A stretch of 64,000 bases of DNA from an uncultured Ruminococcus sp. (GTDB lineage Bacteria; Bacillota; Clostridia; Oscillospirales; Acutalibacteraceae), in NCBI GenBank assembly GCA_902785355.1, contig CACZYF010000001.1, positions 62,001 through 126,000 on the forward strand, given 5' to 3'. How positions within the stretch are numbered: the first letter of the stretch is position 1; each line of letters opens with the position of its first letter. Positions 43,207 to 51,038 of this stretch are shown here, piece by piece. The position numbers and the translations under genes were made by a program. The notes beneath the pieces were generated by a model. That model was not told the origin of the DNA, did no database searches, and was given only the letters and a program-made list of their open reading frames with translations.

Positions 43207-43938
43207 ATGTTCGACACACTGAAAGCCGACCTGAACGCTGTAATGCAGCGCGACCCGGCGGCACGCAACCGGATGGAGGTATTCTTCCTCTACTCAGGCT
43301 ACAAGGCGGTACGCAAATACCGCCGTGCCCACTGGTTTCATATCCACAACATGAAGTTCATCGCCCGGTGGCTGAGCCAGCGCGCCCGCCACAAAACGGG
43401 CGTAGAGATACACCCCGGCGCCACCATCGGCAAGGGACTTGTCATCGACCACGGTATGGGCGTCGTTATCGGCGAGACCACCATCATCGGCGACAACTGC
43501 CTGATCTACCAGAACGTCACCCTCGGCGGCACCGGTAAAGATCAAGGCAAGCGCCATCCGACCCTCGGCGACAATGTGATGGTTGGTTCGGGCGCTAAGG
43601 TTCTCGGTCCGTTCAAGGTCGGCGATAACTCGCGTATCGCCGCGGGAGCCGTGGTACTCTCCGAGATCCCGCCGAACAGCACCGCTGTCGGCGTACCCGC
43701 CCGCGTAGTAAGGATCAACGGCGTACGCCCCGACCTACTCGACCAGATCCACTACTCCGATCCCGTCGCGCAGGAGCTGTGCCGTATGCATAACGAGATC
43801 CAGCAGTTAGGACTGGAGGTACAATATCTGAAAAACAGGTTGAACAAAAATGCCGATCGTCTCAAAAACAATGCTCAGTCACCTACAGTGACAGCTCCCC
43901 AAGGATTGGGAAGCGATGAAAAAGGAAAGGAAGATTAA
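43207..43938 (+). CDS. cysE: Serine O-acetyltransferase
   Basis: The 243-residue protein has an N-terminal helical domain (1-70) and a left-handed beta helix of hexapeptide repeats (HPGATIGKGLVIDHGMGVVIGE, then NVTLGGTGK). It acetylates serine for cysteine synthesis. The ATG at 43207 is preferred over a TTG at 43198 on codon grounds. Residues after about 221 (AQSPTVTAPQGLGSDEK) are encoded by a palindromic repeat, GTCACCTACAGTGAC plus GCTCCCCAAGGATTGGGAAGC, so the native tail was probably shorter. cysS starts one base after its stop. Confidence 0.95.
   Translation: MFDTLKADLNAVMQRDPAARNRMEVFFLYSGYKAVRKYRRAHWFHIHNMKFIARWLSQRARHKTGVEIHPGATIGKGLVIDHGMGVVIGETTIIGDNCLIYQNVTLGGTGKDQGKRHPTLGDNVMVGSGAKVLGPFKVGDNSRIAAGAVVLSEIPPNSTAVGVPARVVRINGVRPDLLDQIHYSDPVAQELCRMHNEIQQLGLEVQYLKNRLNKNADRLKNNAQSPTVTAPQGLGSDEKGKED
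43872..43915. repeat. Palindromic repeat inside the 3' end of cysE
   Basis: CTCAGTCACCTACAGTGACAG and GCTCCCCAAGGATTGGGAAGC are two adjacent hairpins. The sequence resembles an intergenic repeat seen widely in ruminococci, but here it is read in frame as codons. Confidence 0.55.
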
Positions 43939-43939
43939 A

Positions 43940-45352
43940 ATGATTCTATACAATACACTCGGCGGTACAAAACAGGAATTCATTCCGCACGAAGCAGGCA
44001 AGGTCAAGATGTACACCTGCGGACCGACCGTCTACCACTACGCTCACATCGGCAACCTGCGCACCTACATCATGGAAGATGTGCTGGAAAAGTATTTCCG
44101 CTATATCGGTTACGACGTTCTGCGCATCATGAACATCACCGACGTCGGTCACTTAAGCTCCGACGCGGATACCGGAGAGGATAAAATGCTCGCGGGCGCA
44201 AAGCGCGAGCACAAGACCGTCATGGAGATCGCGCAGTTCTACACGGACGCGTTCTTCTCCGACACCGCGAAGCTCAACATCAAGACCCCCGACGTCGTCG
44301 AACCCGCTACCCACTGCATCCCCGAGTTCATCGAGATGGTACAGACCCTGATCGACAAGGGCTACGCGTACCTTTCGGGCGGCAACGTCTACTTCGACAC
44401 CTCCAAGCTCGACAGCTACTATGTCTTCGGCAACATGAACGAGGATGAGCTGCAGGTCGGCGTGCGCGAGGACGTCACCGAGGACGAGAACAAACGCAAC
44501 AAGAACGACTTCGTCCTCTGGTTCACCCAGAGTAAGTTTGAGGATCAGGCGCTCAAGTGGGAGTCGCCGTGGGGCTTAGGCTACCCGGGCTGGCATATCG
44601 AGTGCTCCGCCATCTCCATTAAGCACGCGGGCGAGTACCTCGACATCCACTGCGGCGGCGTGGACAACGCTTTCCCCCATCACACCAACGAGATCGCCCA
44701 GAGCGAAGCGTACCTCGGCCATCAGTGGTGCCCGTACTGGTTCCATGTGCTCCATCTGCTCGACAAGCGCGGCAAGATGTCGAAATCCAAGGGTGGTTTC
44801 CTGACCGTTTCTTTGCTCGAAGAGAAGGGCTACGATCCGCTGGCATACCGCTTCTTCTGCCTGCAGTCACACTACCGCAAGCCGCTGGTATTCAGCTTTG
44901 AGAACCTCGACAATACCGTACAGGCGTACAATAAGCTGGTCGCGCGTATCGCGAAGCTCAGCGCCGACGGCGAGCCCGACCTCGAGGCGGCAAAGGCGTA
45001 TCAGGAGAAGTTCAGAGAAGCGCTCGACAACGACCTGAACACCTCACTCGCGATCACGGCGCTGTACGACGTCTTAAAGGGCGATATCTCCGACGCGACC
45101 AAGCGTTATCTGATTGCGGACTTCGACAAGGTGCTGTCGCTGGGGCTGATCGAAGCGGCTGAGAAGAAAGCCGCGGATACAGCACCCGCAGAGGGCGTAG
45201 ACGTCGCAAAGATCGAGGCACTGATCGAGAAACGCAAAGATGCCAAGGCAGCCAAAAACTGGGCGGAAGCCGACCGGATCCGTGACGAGCTGAAGGCTTC
45301 GGGGATCATATTGAAGGACAGCAAAGAGGGTACGACCTGGAGTATCGAATAA
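43940..45352 (+). CDS. cysS: Cysteine-tRNA ligase
   Basis: The 470-residue class I synthetase has the HIGH-type motif YHYAHIGNLRTY (after the zinc Cys of MYTCGPTVYHY) and KMSKSKG near residue 275. The zinc-binding HCGG.. and CSA segments are present. It charges tRNA-Cys, which in turn is sensed by the T-box upstream. The ATG at 43940 has GGAAAGGAAG upstream. It shares the transcript with cysE. Confidence 0.97.
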   Translation: MILYNTLGGTKQEFIPHEAGKVKMYTCGPTVYHYAHIGNLRTYIMEDVLEKYFRYIGYDVLRIMNITDVGHLSSDADTGEDKMLAGAKREHKTVMEIAQFYTDAFFSDTAKLNIKTPDVVEPATHCIPEFIEMVQTLIDKGYAYLSGGNVYFDTSKLDSYYVFGNMNEDELQVGVREDVTEDENKRNKNDFVLWFTQSKFEDQALKWESPWGLGYPGWHIECSAISIKHAGEYLDIHCGGVDNAFPHHTNEIAQSEAYLGHQWCPYWFHVLHLLDKRGKMSKSKGGFLTVSLLEEKGYDPLAYRFFCLQSHYRKPLVFSFENLDNTVQAYNKLVARIAKLSADGEPDLEAAKAYQEKFREALDNDLNTSLAITALYDVLKGDISDATKRYLIADFDKVLSLGLIEAAEKKAADTAPAEGVDVAKIEALIEKRKDAKAAKNWAEADRIRDELKASGIILKDSKEGTTWSIE

Positions 45353-45356
45353 TATC

Positions 45357-45394
45357 ATACCGCAGTTCTCAAGTGAGGGCTGCGGTATTTTTTG
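45357..45394 (+). terminator. Terminator of cysE-cysS
   Basis: ATACCGCAG pairs with CTGCGGTAT around an inner CTC/GAG, followed by TTTTTTG. Confidence 0.88.
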
Positions 45395-45427
45395 CGTCGA
45401 GAGGACATATACTGTATCGGTGATAAT

Positions 45428-46216
45428 ATGAAATTTCTGGTACTGACAAAACGGCGGCTCATGATCCTACTCTCATGCGTAATGATCGGTGCAGTGGCGA
45501 TGGTCGTCGCAAGCTCCACTGCGGGACAGATCGTCGCAACCATGAGCGAGCCTCGCGAGATCCCGATCTACTATGTCGATACACAGGAGAAGGTCTGCGC
45601 CATCTCGTTCGACGCGGCTTGGGGGAACGAACAGACCGTGACCCTGCTGGATATCCTCGATAAATACGAGATCAAGAGCACCTTTTTCCTCGTCAAGCAG
45701 TGGGTCGACAAATACCCCGACGACGTTAGGGAAATCGCCGCGCGCGGCCACGACGTCGGCAACCACAGCGCGACCCATCCCCATATGGCGCGGCTCAGCG
45801 TAGAGGATCAGCTTAAAGAGATCCGCGCCTGTAATGAGGCGGTCGAAAAGCTGACGGGCAGCTGCCCGACTCTGTTTCGTCCACCCTACGGAGAATACGA
45901 CAACAAGCTCGTGCAGAACCTGAGGGATGAAGGGATGTACTGCGTACAGTGGAACATCGACAGTCTCGACTGGAAGAACCCTTCCCCCGATGAAATGGTC
46001 AGCCGCATCCAAAGTAAGCTCGTGCCCGGTTCGATCATCCTTCTGCACAACGGCGCCGAGAACACACCCGAGGCACTGCCGCGTATCATCGAAGCGATCC
46101 GCGCCGAGGGTTATACCATTGTCCCGATCTCACAAATCATTCCCGAAGGCGATTATACGACCGATCACGAGGGAAAAATGATACTGACTCAGCATGAAAA
46201 AAGCACCTCCGATTAA
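45428..46216 (+). CDS. NodB-type polysaccharide deacetylase (PdaB-like)
   Basis: The 262-residue protein has one N-terminal membrane anchor (9-31) and a NodB domain. Motif 1 is SFDAAWG with the metal Asp variant of PdaB-type enzymes, motif 2 is GHDVGNHSATHPH with two metal His residues, motif 3 is RPPYGEYD, and a late LLHN carries the last His. It resembles B. subtilis PdaB/YlxY, so peptidoglycan or related N-acetyl sugars outside the membrane are likely substrates; a sporulation role is possible. The ribosome site (GGTGAT) is modest. Its stop codon lies inside the terminator hairpin. Confidence 0.88.
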   Translation: MKFLVLTKRRLMILLSCVMIGAVAMVVASSTAGQIVATMSEPREIPIYYVDTQEKVCAISFDAAWGNEQTVTLLDILDKYEIKSTFFLVKQWVDKYPDDVREIAARGHDVGNHSATHPHMARLSVEDQLKEIRACNEAVEKLTGSCPTLFRPPYGEYDNKLVQNLRDEGMYCVQWNIDSLDWKNPSPDEMVSRIQSKLVPGSIILLHNGAENTPEALPRIIEAIRAEGYTIVPISQIIPEGDYTTDHEGKMILTQHEKSTSD

Positions 46217-46238
46217 CTCGGAAGTGCTTTACTTTTTT
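46199..46238. terminator. Bidirectional terminator between converging genes
   Basis: AAAGCACCTCCGA pairs with TCGGAAGTGCTTT. ACTTTTTT follows on the plus strand and a TTTTTT run on the minus strand. Confidence 0.85.
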
Positions 46239-46247
46239 ATAAAAAGA

Positions 46248-46643
46248 TTATTTTGAATCCGCCGTGCTATTAGCAGGCTTTTTTGACTTTGCCGGCGTAT
46301 CTAGCCGCTCGAACACCATCTCGGAGCCTGCAGAGCTGGTCAGCGTCAGCGTGCCATTCTCATAGAGATAAGGCGCAGACAAGCCCTCCTCATCCGTGAA
46401 AACTTTCTTTCTGTAATCAACGGTCAAAGCGATTGTATCGTCGGGCAGAGCCAGCGTCGCCTCTTTATCTTTAACGGTCAGAATGATATCATCGAGCATA
46501 TCGAGGCTCGGATCGAGATTCCAGTCATAAGCGCTCGCGCTCAGAGAAATCAGCTGATAGCTCCCGGAGATATCGACCTTACCGCAGGCGGAAAAGCCGA
46601 GCGCCGCGCACAAAACGACAATCAGTACAATCAGCTTCTTCAT
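46248..46643 (-). CDS. Small lipoprotein, last gene of an unknown three-gene operon
   Basis: The 131-residue protein has a lipoprotein signal with lipobox FSAC (Cys20). The remaining 110 residues form short beta strands (GSYQLISLSA, ITLTVKDKEATLALPDD, GTLTLTSSAGSEMVFERL) in a lipocalin-like pattern. The C-terminal domain of the adjacent zinc-ribbon protein has a very similar pattern (GDYTLSGFVS, SGSYTLTVRGNECTMTL), so the two may share a fold. The ATG overlaps the zinc-ribbon gene's stop by four bases. Function unknown. Confidence 0.82.
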   Translation of the reverse strand: MKKLIVLIVVLCAALGFSACGKVDISGSYQLISLSASAYDWNLDPSLDMLDDIILTVKDKEATLALPDDTIALTVDYRKKVFTDEEGLSAPYLYENGTLTLTSSAGSEMVFERLDTPAKSKKPANSTADSK

Positions 46644-47296
46644 CGTTTTGTGAAGGTCATCACGCTGTCATCCGACTGAATGGTGATAGACTTGCCCGCA
46701 GCGGAATCGCTGACTGTAAAGCTCGTCACACCGGTGCCGTTCGACAGGGTATGAGCACTTTGATCGATGGTATAGTGATAGGTGTCGCTCCCCTCGCCAA
46801 GGGTCATCGTACACTCATTTCCGCGGACGGTCAGCGTATAACTGCCGCTGACGGAAGCGATCGACGCGGAAAAATCCTCGCCGCCGCTGACAAAACCGCT
46901 CAAGGTATAATCACCGTCAAGGCTGTGTTTATCTGTAAACCATCCCCATGATATGGCAAAAAAAGCGAGGCTTGCGATCAACGCTGCTAAAAAGGCAACC
47001 AAAAAAGCCAATCGTCCGGTGTGCTTCTTTCGTACGGGCGGCATAGATTCTGCCGGAGCGGGATAGGGCGTAGGAGCGCTGTACTGTTCATGCGGTGCGG
47101 TATAATGCGACTCGGCGGGACGTAAGGTGTTGACGCTGTAGACGGGGCGCTCGTTCAGTACGGGCATAACAGGCTGCTGAGGGCTATGGGACGGCTCCTG
47201 CGGAAGCGGTTGAGCTTCCATCGGCGTACCGCAGACGGTACAAAACACATTCTGCTCACTGACCTCGGCGCCGCAGTTCGGACAGAATCTCGCCAT
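46640..47296 (-). CDS. Zinc-ribbon membrane protein with beta-rich outer domain
   Basis: The 218-residue protein begins with a four-Cys zinc ribbon (CPNCGAEVSEQNVFCTVCG). A Pro-rich linker (30-90) leads to one membrane helix (about 98-120) and a beta-rich outer domain (125-218, SGSYTLTVRGNECTMTLGEG). Such zinc-ribbon anchors are common in Clostridia, with unknown function. Two ATGs are possible (47299 and 47296); the second gives the better spacing to AGAGAGG. It lies between the duplicated-motif gene and a lipoprotein gene, and overlaps the latter. Confidence 0.82.
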   Translation of the reverse strand: MARFCPNCGAEVSEQNVFCTVCGTPMEAQPLPQEPSHSPQQPVMPVLNERPVYSVNTLRPAESHYTAPHEQYSAPTPYPAPAESMPPVRKKHTGRLAFLVAFLAALIASLAFFAISWGWFTDKHSLDGDYTLSGFVSGGEDFSASIASVSGSYTLTVRGNECTMTLGEGSDTYHYTIDQSAHTLSNGTGVTSFTVSDSAAGKSITIQSDDSVMTFTKR

Positions 47297-47347
47297 CATG
47301 AAACCTCTCTTTCTGTTATGCAACTCGATTTACGTAATATTGATTCG

Positions 47348-47803
47348 TTAATATCCGCCGTTCATGACGGCTTCCTTAACCTGTTCCTTCAGGCTGTCCA
47401 GCGGCGACTTATCGGGGATCAGGGGAACGTTCTGCTTGGGCAGGCACGACGCGCTCTGCTGGCTCTTCATCTGTATCACGATATTATGGCGCTGCACCAG
47501 CTGGAATATCTGGATGATCGTGTTGCAGCTGTCGATCTGTTTGAGGATATCCTCACGCTTCTCACGGTGATCCGCCTCGTAGATCGCCGCCTTCACCTGA
47601 CGTTTGAGGCTGTCGAGAGGGGCAAGCTGAGGCATCGGCACCGGAGCGGGCTTCGGGAGAGAAGAGGCGCTCTGCTGGCTCTTCATCCCTATCACGAGTC
47701 CGGTATGCTTCACAAAAGAAAATATCTGCTCGATGGTCTGACAGTTATCGACTGCTCTGATCAAGTCTTCGGTTGACAGGTCGGGATGTCCGGGTATATG
47801 CAA
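47348..47803 (-). CDS. Unknown protein made of two tandem 65-residue repeats
   Basis: The start is best placed at TTG 47803, because AAAGGAGG lies seven bases upstream; an ATG at 47827 would require translation through the ribosome site. The 151-residue protein consists almost wholly of two copies of one unit. Each has a helical part (TEDLIRAVDNCQTIEQIFSFV / REDILKQIDSCNTIIQIFQLV), a conserved VIxMKSQQSASxLPK, a Pro-rich linker, and LDSLKxQVKxA. There is no signal or membrane segment. I do not recognise the unit. It heads an operon with the zinc-ribbon protein and a lipoprotein. Confidence 0.75.
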   Translation of the reverse strand: MHIPGHPDLSTEDLIRAVDNCQTIEQIFSFVKHTGLVIGMKSQQSASSLPKPAPVPMPQLAPLDSLKRQVKAAIYEADHREKREDILKQIDSCNTIIQIFQLVQRHNIVIQMKSQQSASCLPKQNVPLIPDKSPLDSLKEQVKEAVMNGGY

Positions 47804-47878
47804 GCGTACGCCTCCTTTCAATTTCATCACATTATCGGTAATATTATAAACGACCTTGAACATTTTTTCAAGTAAAAG

Positions 47879-47927
47879 TAAACTTATTATGAAGTTTATT
47901 TACAATAATCGCGATTTGTGGTATTCT
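47879..47927 (+). promoter_or_regulatory. Promoter of the GH25 gene with an inverted repeat
   Basis: TTTACA (47899-47904) and TATTCT (47922-47927) are 17 bp apart. AAACTT-ATTATG-AAGTTT, overlapping the upstream edge of the -35 box, is an inverted repeat and a possible operator. Confidence 0.5.
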
Positions 47928-47960
47928 ATTCGTATATTTTTTCAGAATACGGAGCGATTT

Positions 47961-49112
47961 ATGGCTTATTTAGACGATAATAACGAGAATCTGTACACCG
48001 CGGGCGATCCGCTGGAGGCGCTCGACCGCGAGCTGGCGGAGCTGAAAAGCACTCTCGGCGAGATGGAGGAACAATCCGCTCCCGCCGATGATCCGACATC
48101 TGAGCCTGAGGAGAACACCTCCGAGGATAAGGCGCAGCCCGAACCGACAGCCGAGGAGATTCCCGCAGAAGAACCCGTTAAACCCAAAACAGAGGAAGAT
48201 ATGAAGAATCCAAAGAATAAAGAGAAGAACCGCACGCCGCTGATCGCTGTGCTGATCATCCTGACCGTTTTGCTGATCGGCAGCATCGGCTTCGGCGTGT
48301 ACCGTATGGTCGCGCCGGGGAACGTCGACAGTACCGCCGAGCCTACCGCAAGCGGCAAGGTCGTCACCGTCACCGACTCGGAGATGGGCGAGCTCGAGAT
48401 ACAGACCGCCAAGGGCGCCAAGCTGAATACCCTCACCAAAGAAAATCTGACCACAGAGAAGGACGGCACCTATGCCTACTATGAGGACGGGGTGAAGATC
48501 TCACACCTCGGCGCCGATCTGAGCGAATTCCAGTCCGGCGTCGACTTTGAAGCGCTGAAAAACGCCGGCGTCGAATTCGTTATGCTTCGCGTCGGCGGCA
48601 GATATTACGGTGAAAAGGGCACCATGTATGAGGACACCGTCTTTGAGGACTTCTACGAGAAGGCTCAGGCGGCGGGGCTGAAGATCGGCGCTTACTTCCT
48701 CTCACAGGCGACCACCGTCGAGGAAGCCAAGGAAGAAGCGAACTTCATCCTAAAAAAGCTGAACGGCAGAAAGCTCAGCTATCCGATCGCCTTTGACTGG
48801 GAGAATATCGGCGACGATGAAGCGCGTACCGACAATGTGACCGGCGAGACGCTGACGCTGATGGCGGAGGCGTTCTGCGATACCATCAGCGAATCAGGCT
48901 ACAAGCCGATCGTTTACTCCAATACCGACCAGATGTTCACCCGCTACGACTTCGAGACCATGAAGGACTACGACTTCTGGCTCGCCGACTACCGCGACTT
49001 CCCGAACATGTACTACAAATTTGACATGTGGCAATATACCAAGGAGGGCACGATCGACGGCATAGAAGGCACGGTCGATCTGAACCTAAGCTTCACCGAT
49101 TTCAGCGAGTGA
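47961..49112 (+). CDS. Membrane-anchored GH25 lysozyme-like muramidase
   Basis: The 383-residue protein has a long acidic cytoplasmic N-terminus (1-90), one membrane helix (93-114), a linker (115-180) and a GH25 domain (181-383). Family catalytic acids are present: Asp186 in GADLSEFQ and Asp279/Glu281 in IAFDWEN. The fold cleaves the MurNAc-GlcNAc bond of peptidoglycan on the outer face. Because it is tethered rather than secreted, it is more likely a cell-wall remodelling enzyme than a bacteriolysin. The ATG at 47961 has GGAG; upstream open frame contains the promoter and is not coding. Confidence 0.9.
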   Translation: MAYLDDNNENLYTAGDPLEALDRELAELKSTLGEMEEQSAPADDPTSEPEENTSEDKAQPEPTAEEIPAEEPVKPKTEEDMKNPKNKEKNRTPLIAVLIILTVLLIGSIGFGVYRMVAPGNVDSTAEPTASGKVVTVTDSEMGELEIQTAKGAKLNTLTKENLTTEKDGTYAYYEDGVKISHLGADLSEFQSGVDFEALKNAGVEFVMLRVGGRYYGEKGTMYEDTVFEDFYEKAQAAGLKIGAYFLSQATTVEEAKEEANFILKKLNGRKLSYPIAFDWENIGDDEARTDNVTGETLTLMAEAFCDTISESGYKPIVYSNTDQMFTRYDFETMKDYDFWLADYRDFPNMYYKFDMWQYTKEGTIDGIEGTVDLNLSFTDFSE

Positions 49113-49115
49113 TCC

Positions 49116-49141
49116 GGGTGAGATCGCCGCGTAGTGACAAA
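49116..49141. repeat. Partial GAGATYGCC repeat, copy G
   Basis: GGGTGAGATCGCCGCG matches the left half of the dispersed repeat. The right half is missing (GTAGTGACAAAC). Confidence 0.35.
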
Positions 49142-49175
49142 CGGTAGAGTGCTTTTTGGAATATTTACAACAAAC

Positions 49176-49204
49176 AAAAGCGCCTACGGATGTAAGCGCT
49201 TTTT
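49176..49204. terminator. Bidirectional terminator between the GH25 gene and luxS
   Basis: AAAAGCGC pairs with GCGCTTTT around an inner TAC-GGAT-GTA stem; A- and T-runs flank both sides. Confidence 0.75.
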
Positions 49205-49211
49205 AAAACGG

Positions 49212-49736
49212 TTATGAATCGAAGAAGTGCTGACCGTCGTCGGTGACGAGCCGCTCCGTCTTAGGATACTCGAAGATCTCCGGATTATCGCGGTTCGCTT
49301 CCAGATAGGTGACAAACTCCGCCGCGTACCACTTCGCCATACCGAGATTATGCATAAGGTAATGGCCGCAGTTGACAGGCGTCGCGCCGGGAACCTCCTC
49401 GGTATCATCCACCGACTTAAAGGCGCTCAGGAGCAGTCCATAGATCTCCTGAGGCGTTCTGTCGCCCTTCATGATCAGATAGAAGCCTGTCAGGCAGCCC
49501 ATCGGACCCCAATAGACGATCTCGTCCTTGTACTCCGGATCGTTGCGCAGATAAGTGGCAATGATATGCTCGAGCGAGTGCATCGCCGCTACGTCGATCA
49601 CCGGCTCCCTGTTCGGTCTTTTGAGCCGGATATCATAGGTCGTGACCGAAGCGCCCGCGACGGTATCTACCCTGCTGACAAAAATACCGGGGATGATGCG
49701 TGTATGATCGACCGAAAAGCTTTGTATCAGTTCCAT
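49212..49736 (-). CDS. luxS: S-ribosylhomocysteine lyase LuxS
   Basis: The 174-residue protein has the metal motif HSLEH (His53, Glu56, His57), the third ligand Cys123 in PVNCGHY, and the active-site Cys81 in GPMGCLTGFY. It splits S-ribosylhomocysteine to homocysteine and the autoinducer-2 precursor. Single-gene unit; the SAH nucleosidase gene is not in the window. The ATG at 49736 has AAAGGAG upstream. Confidence 0.96.
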   Translation of the reverse strand: MELIQSFSVDHTRIIPGIFVSRVDTVAGASVTTYDIRLKRPNREPVIDVAAMHSLEHIIATYLRNDPEYKDEIVYWGPMGCLTGFYLIMKGDRTPQEIYGLLLSAFKSVDDTEEVPGATPVNCGHYLMHNLGMAKWYAAEFVTYLEANRDNPEIFEYPKTERLVTDDGQHFFDS

Positions 49737-49822
49737 CTTGCTGTCTCCTTTACACTTTATCATTCTAAGTCTAAGTGTAACATAAAAAGCTCAAATAAGC
49801 AAGATTGAAAAAACGCACTTTA

Positions 49823-49991
49823 TACTAAGTATCCATTAAACGCTTTAACAAATTTGTTAGCGAGAAATTTCGCAGAGCAAGGCGGAGGACGCAGGCATAC
49901 TGGCGTATGTCAAGGACGATGTCAAGGACGACAACACCGCTATGCGGAATTTAACGCAATAAATGTTAAAGTGTTTTAATGATACTTAGTA
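49823..49991. mobile_element. MITE-like element with inverted ends TACTAAGTATC/GATACTTAGTA
   Basis: The 169-bp element has perfect 11-bp terminal inverted repeats, continuing imperfectly for about 45 bp more (ATTAAACGCTTTAACA on the left against inverse ATTAAAACACTTTAACA). The centre contains GGCGGAGGACGCAGGCATAC and a tandem GTCAAGGACGA. It has no coding capacity. Flanking TA on both sides is a possible target duplication. It lies between luxS and the small membrane-protein gene. Confidence 0.75.
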
Positions 49992-50009
49992 TGAAGCTCC
50001 GAAAAGCCG

Positions 50010-50207
50010 TTACTGGAACATATCCTTCGCGCTGTCGACCAGATCGCCCAGTGCGTCGGCGACCTTATCCGCCTTCTTCTGCAGGGTCTTCTTGTTGTTC
50101 TGCATCATGGCGACCCCGACAAGACTGACCGCCGCTCCCGCGAGCATACCGCCGATGATGCACCACAAGCTTCCGCCCTTCTTCTCACACGACATATTTT
50201 TATTCAT
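50010..50207 (-). CDS. Small single-helix membrane protein (YtxH-like)
   Basis: The 65-residue protein has a hydrophobic helix (SLWCIIGGMLAGAAVSLVGVAMM) followed by a charged amphipathic tail (NKKTLQKKADKVADALGDLVDS). The pattern fits YtxH-like small envelope proteins of unknown function. ATG at 50207 has AAAGGAGG seven bases upstream. It is divergent from trmL. Confidence 0.72.
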   Translation of the reverse strand: MNKNMSCEKKGGSLWCIIGGMLAGAAVSLVGVAMMQNNKKTLQKKADKVADALGDLVDSAKDMFQ

Positions 50208-50241
50208 CTTCAAACCTCCTTTGCACATCATTTCATCATTA

Positions 50242-50269
50242 TTGTCTGCAAAGGGATTCGGTATATACT
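50242..50269 (+). promoter_or_regulatory. Possible promoter of trmL
   Basis: TTGTCT (50242-50247) and TATACT (50264-50269) are 16 bp apart, 22 bp upstream of the TTG start. Confidence 0.55.
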
Positions 50270-50291
50270 AAGATAAAAGAGGGAATTTCTT

Positions 50292-50834
50292 TTGGAAAAA
50301 ACTGACAAAAAAGTACTGAACATCGTGCTCTTTGAGCCCGAGATCCCGCAGAACACCGGCAACATCGCCCGCACCTGCGCCGCCACCGGCGCGAGGCTCC
50401 ATCTCGTGCGCCCGTTCGGCTTCGAGATCACCGACCGCAATCTGAAAAGAGCCGGGCTGGACTACTGGTATCTCGTCGACATCACCTACTACGATTCGAT
50501 CGACGACTTCTTCAAAAAGACCGACGGCGGAGAATACTTTTTCTTCTCCACCAAGGCGCGCCATACGCACAGCGAGGTCAGCTACCCCGACGGCGCGTAC
50601 ATCATCTTCGGCAAGGAGACCCGCGGCATCCCCGAGCATGTTCTCATGAAGTACCCCGATCGCTGTGTACGCATCCCGATGATTGACGAAGCAAGGTCGC
50701 TGAACCTTGCGAACTCCGTCGCCGTCGGCTGCTACGAGGTACTCCGCCAGTGGAACTACCCCGAGCTCCTCACCAAAGGCGAGCTCCACCGCCACCACTG
50801 GGAGGACGCGGAACAGCCGACGACGACCTTATGA
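50292..50834 (+). CDS. trmL: tRNA (cytidine/uridine-34-2'-O)-methyltransferase TrmL
   Basis: The 180-residue SPOUT methyltransferase has the family motifs LFEPEIPQNTGNIARTCAAT, IIFGKETRGIP and RSLNLANSVAVGCYEVLRQ. It methylates the ribose of the wobble base in certain tRNA-Leu. The start codon is TTG with GAGGG eight bases upstream; no ATG is available before the first conserved strand. Confidence 0.92.
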   Translation: MEKTDKKVLNIVLFEPEIPQNTGNIARTCAATGARLHLVRPFGFEITDRNLKRAGLDYWYLVDITYYDSIDDFFKKTDGGEYFFFSTKARHTHSEVSYPDGAYIIFGKETRGIPEHVLMKYPDRCVRIPMIDEARSLNLANSVAVGCYEVLRQWNYPELLTKGELHRHHWEDAEQPTTTL

Positions 50835-50839
50835 TTACT

Positions 50840-50868
50840 GCCCGCTTGAAAACAGCGGGCTTTTTTGT
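50840..50868 (+). terminator. Terminator of trmL
   Basis: GCCCGCT pairs with AGCGGGC around GAAAAC-like loop, followed by TTTTTT. Confidence 0.85.
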
Positions 50869-50898
50869 ACATCTGTGCATAAAACTTACATTTTCCTA

Positions 50899-50927
50899 TT
50901 GCATGGATTGGTGTTTTGTTATATAAT
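50899..50927 (+). promoter_or_regulatory. Sigma-A promoter of the pgk-tpiA-gpmI operon
   Basis: TTGCAT (50899-50904) and TATAAT (50922-50927) are 17 bp apart. A GGTTAGCTTTAAGTAACC palindrome (50960-50977) lies downstream in the leader and resembles the feo operators. Confidence 0.75.
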
Positions 50928-51038
50928 TATGAAGTAAAATTATGGTATCGGAAGTTTGCGGTTAGCTTTAAGTAACCACTATTGCTTTCTTGGCTTAGAA
51001 TTCGCGGACGTCCGATATACAGAAAGGATGTTTTTATC

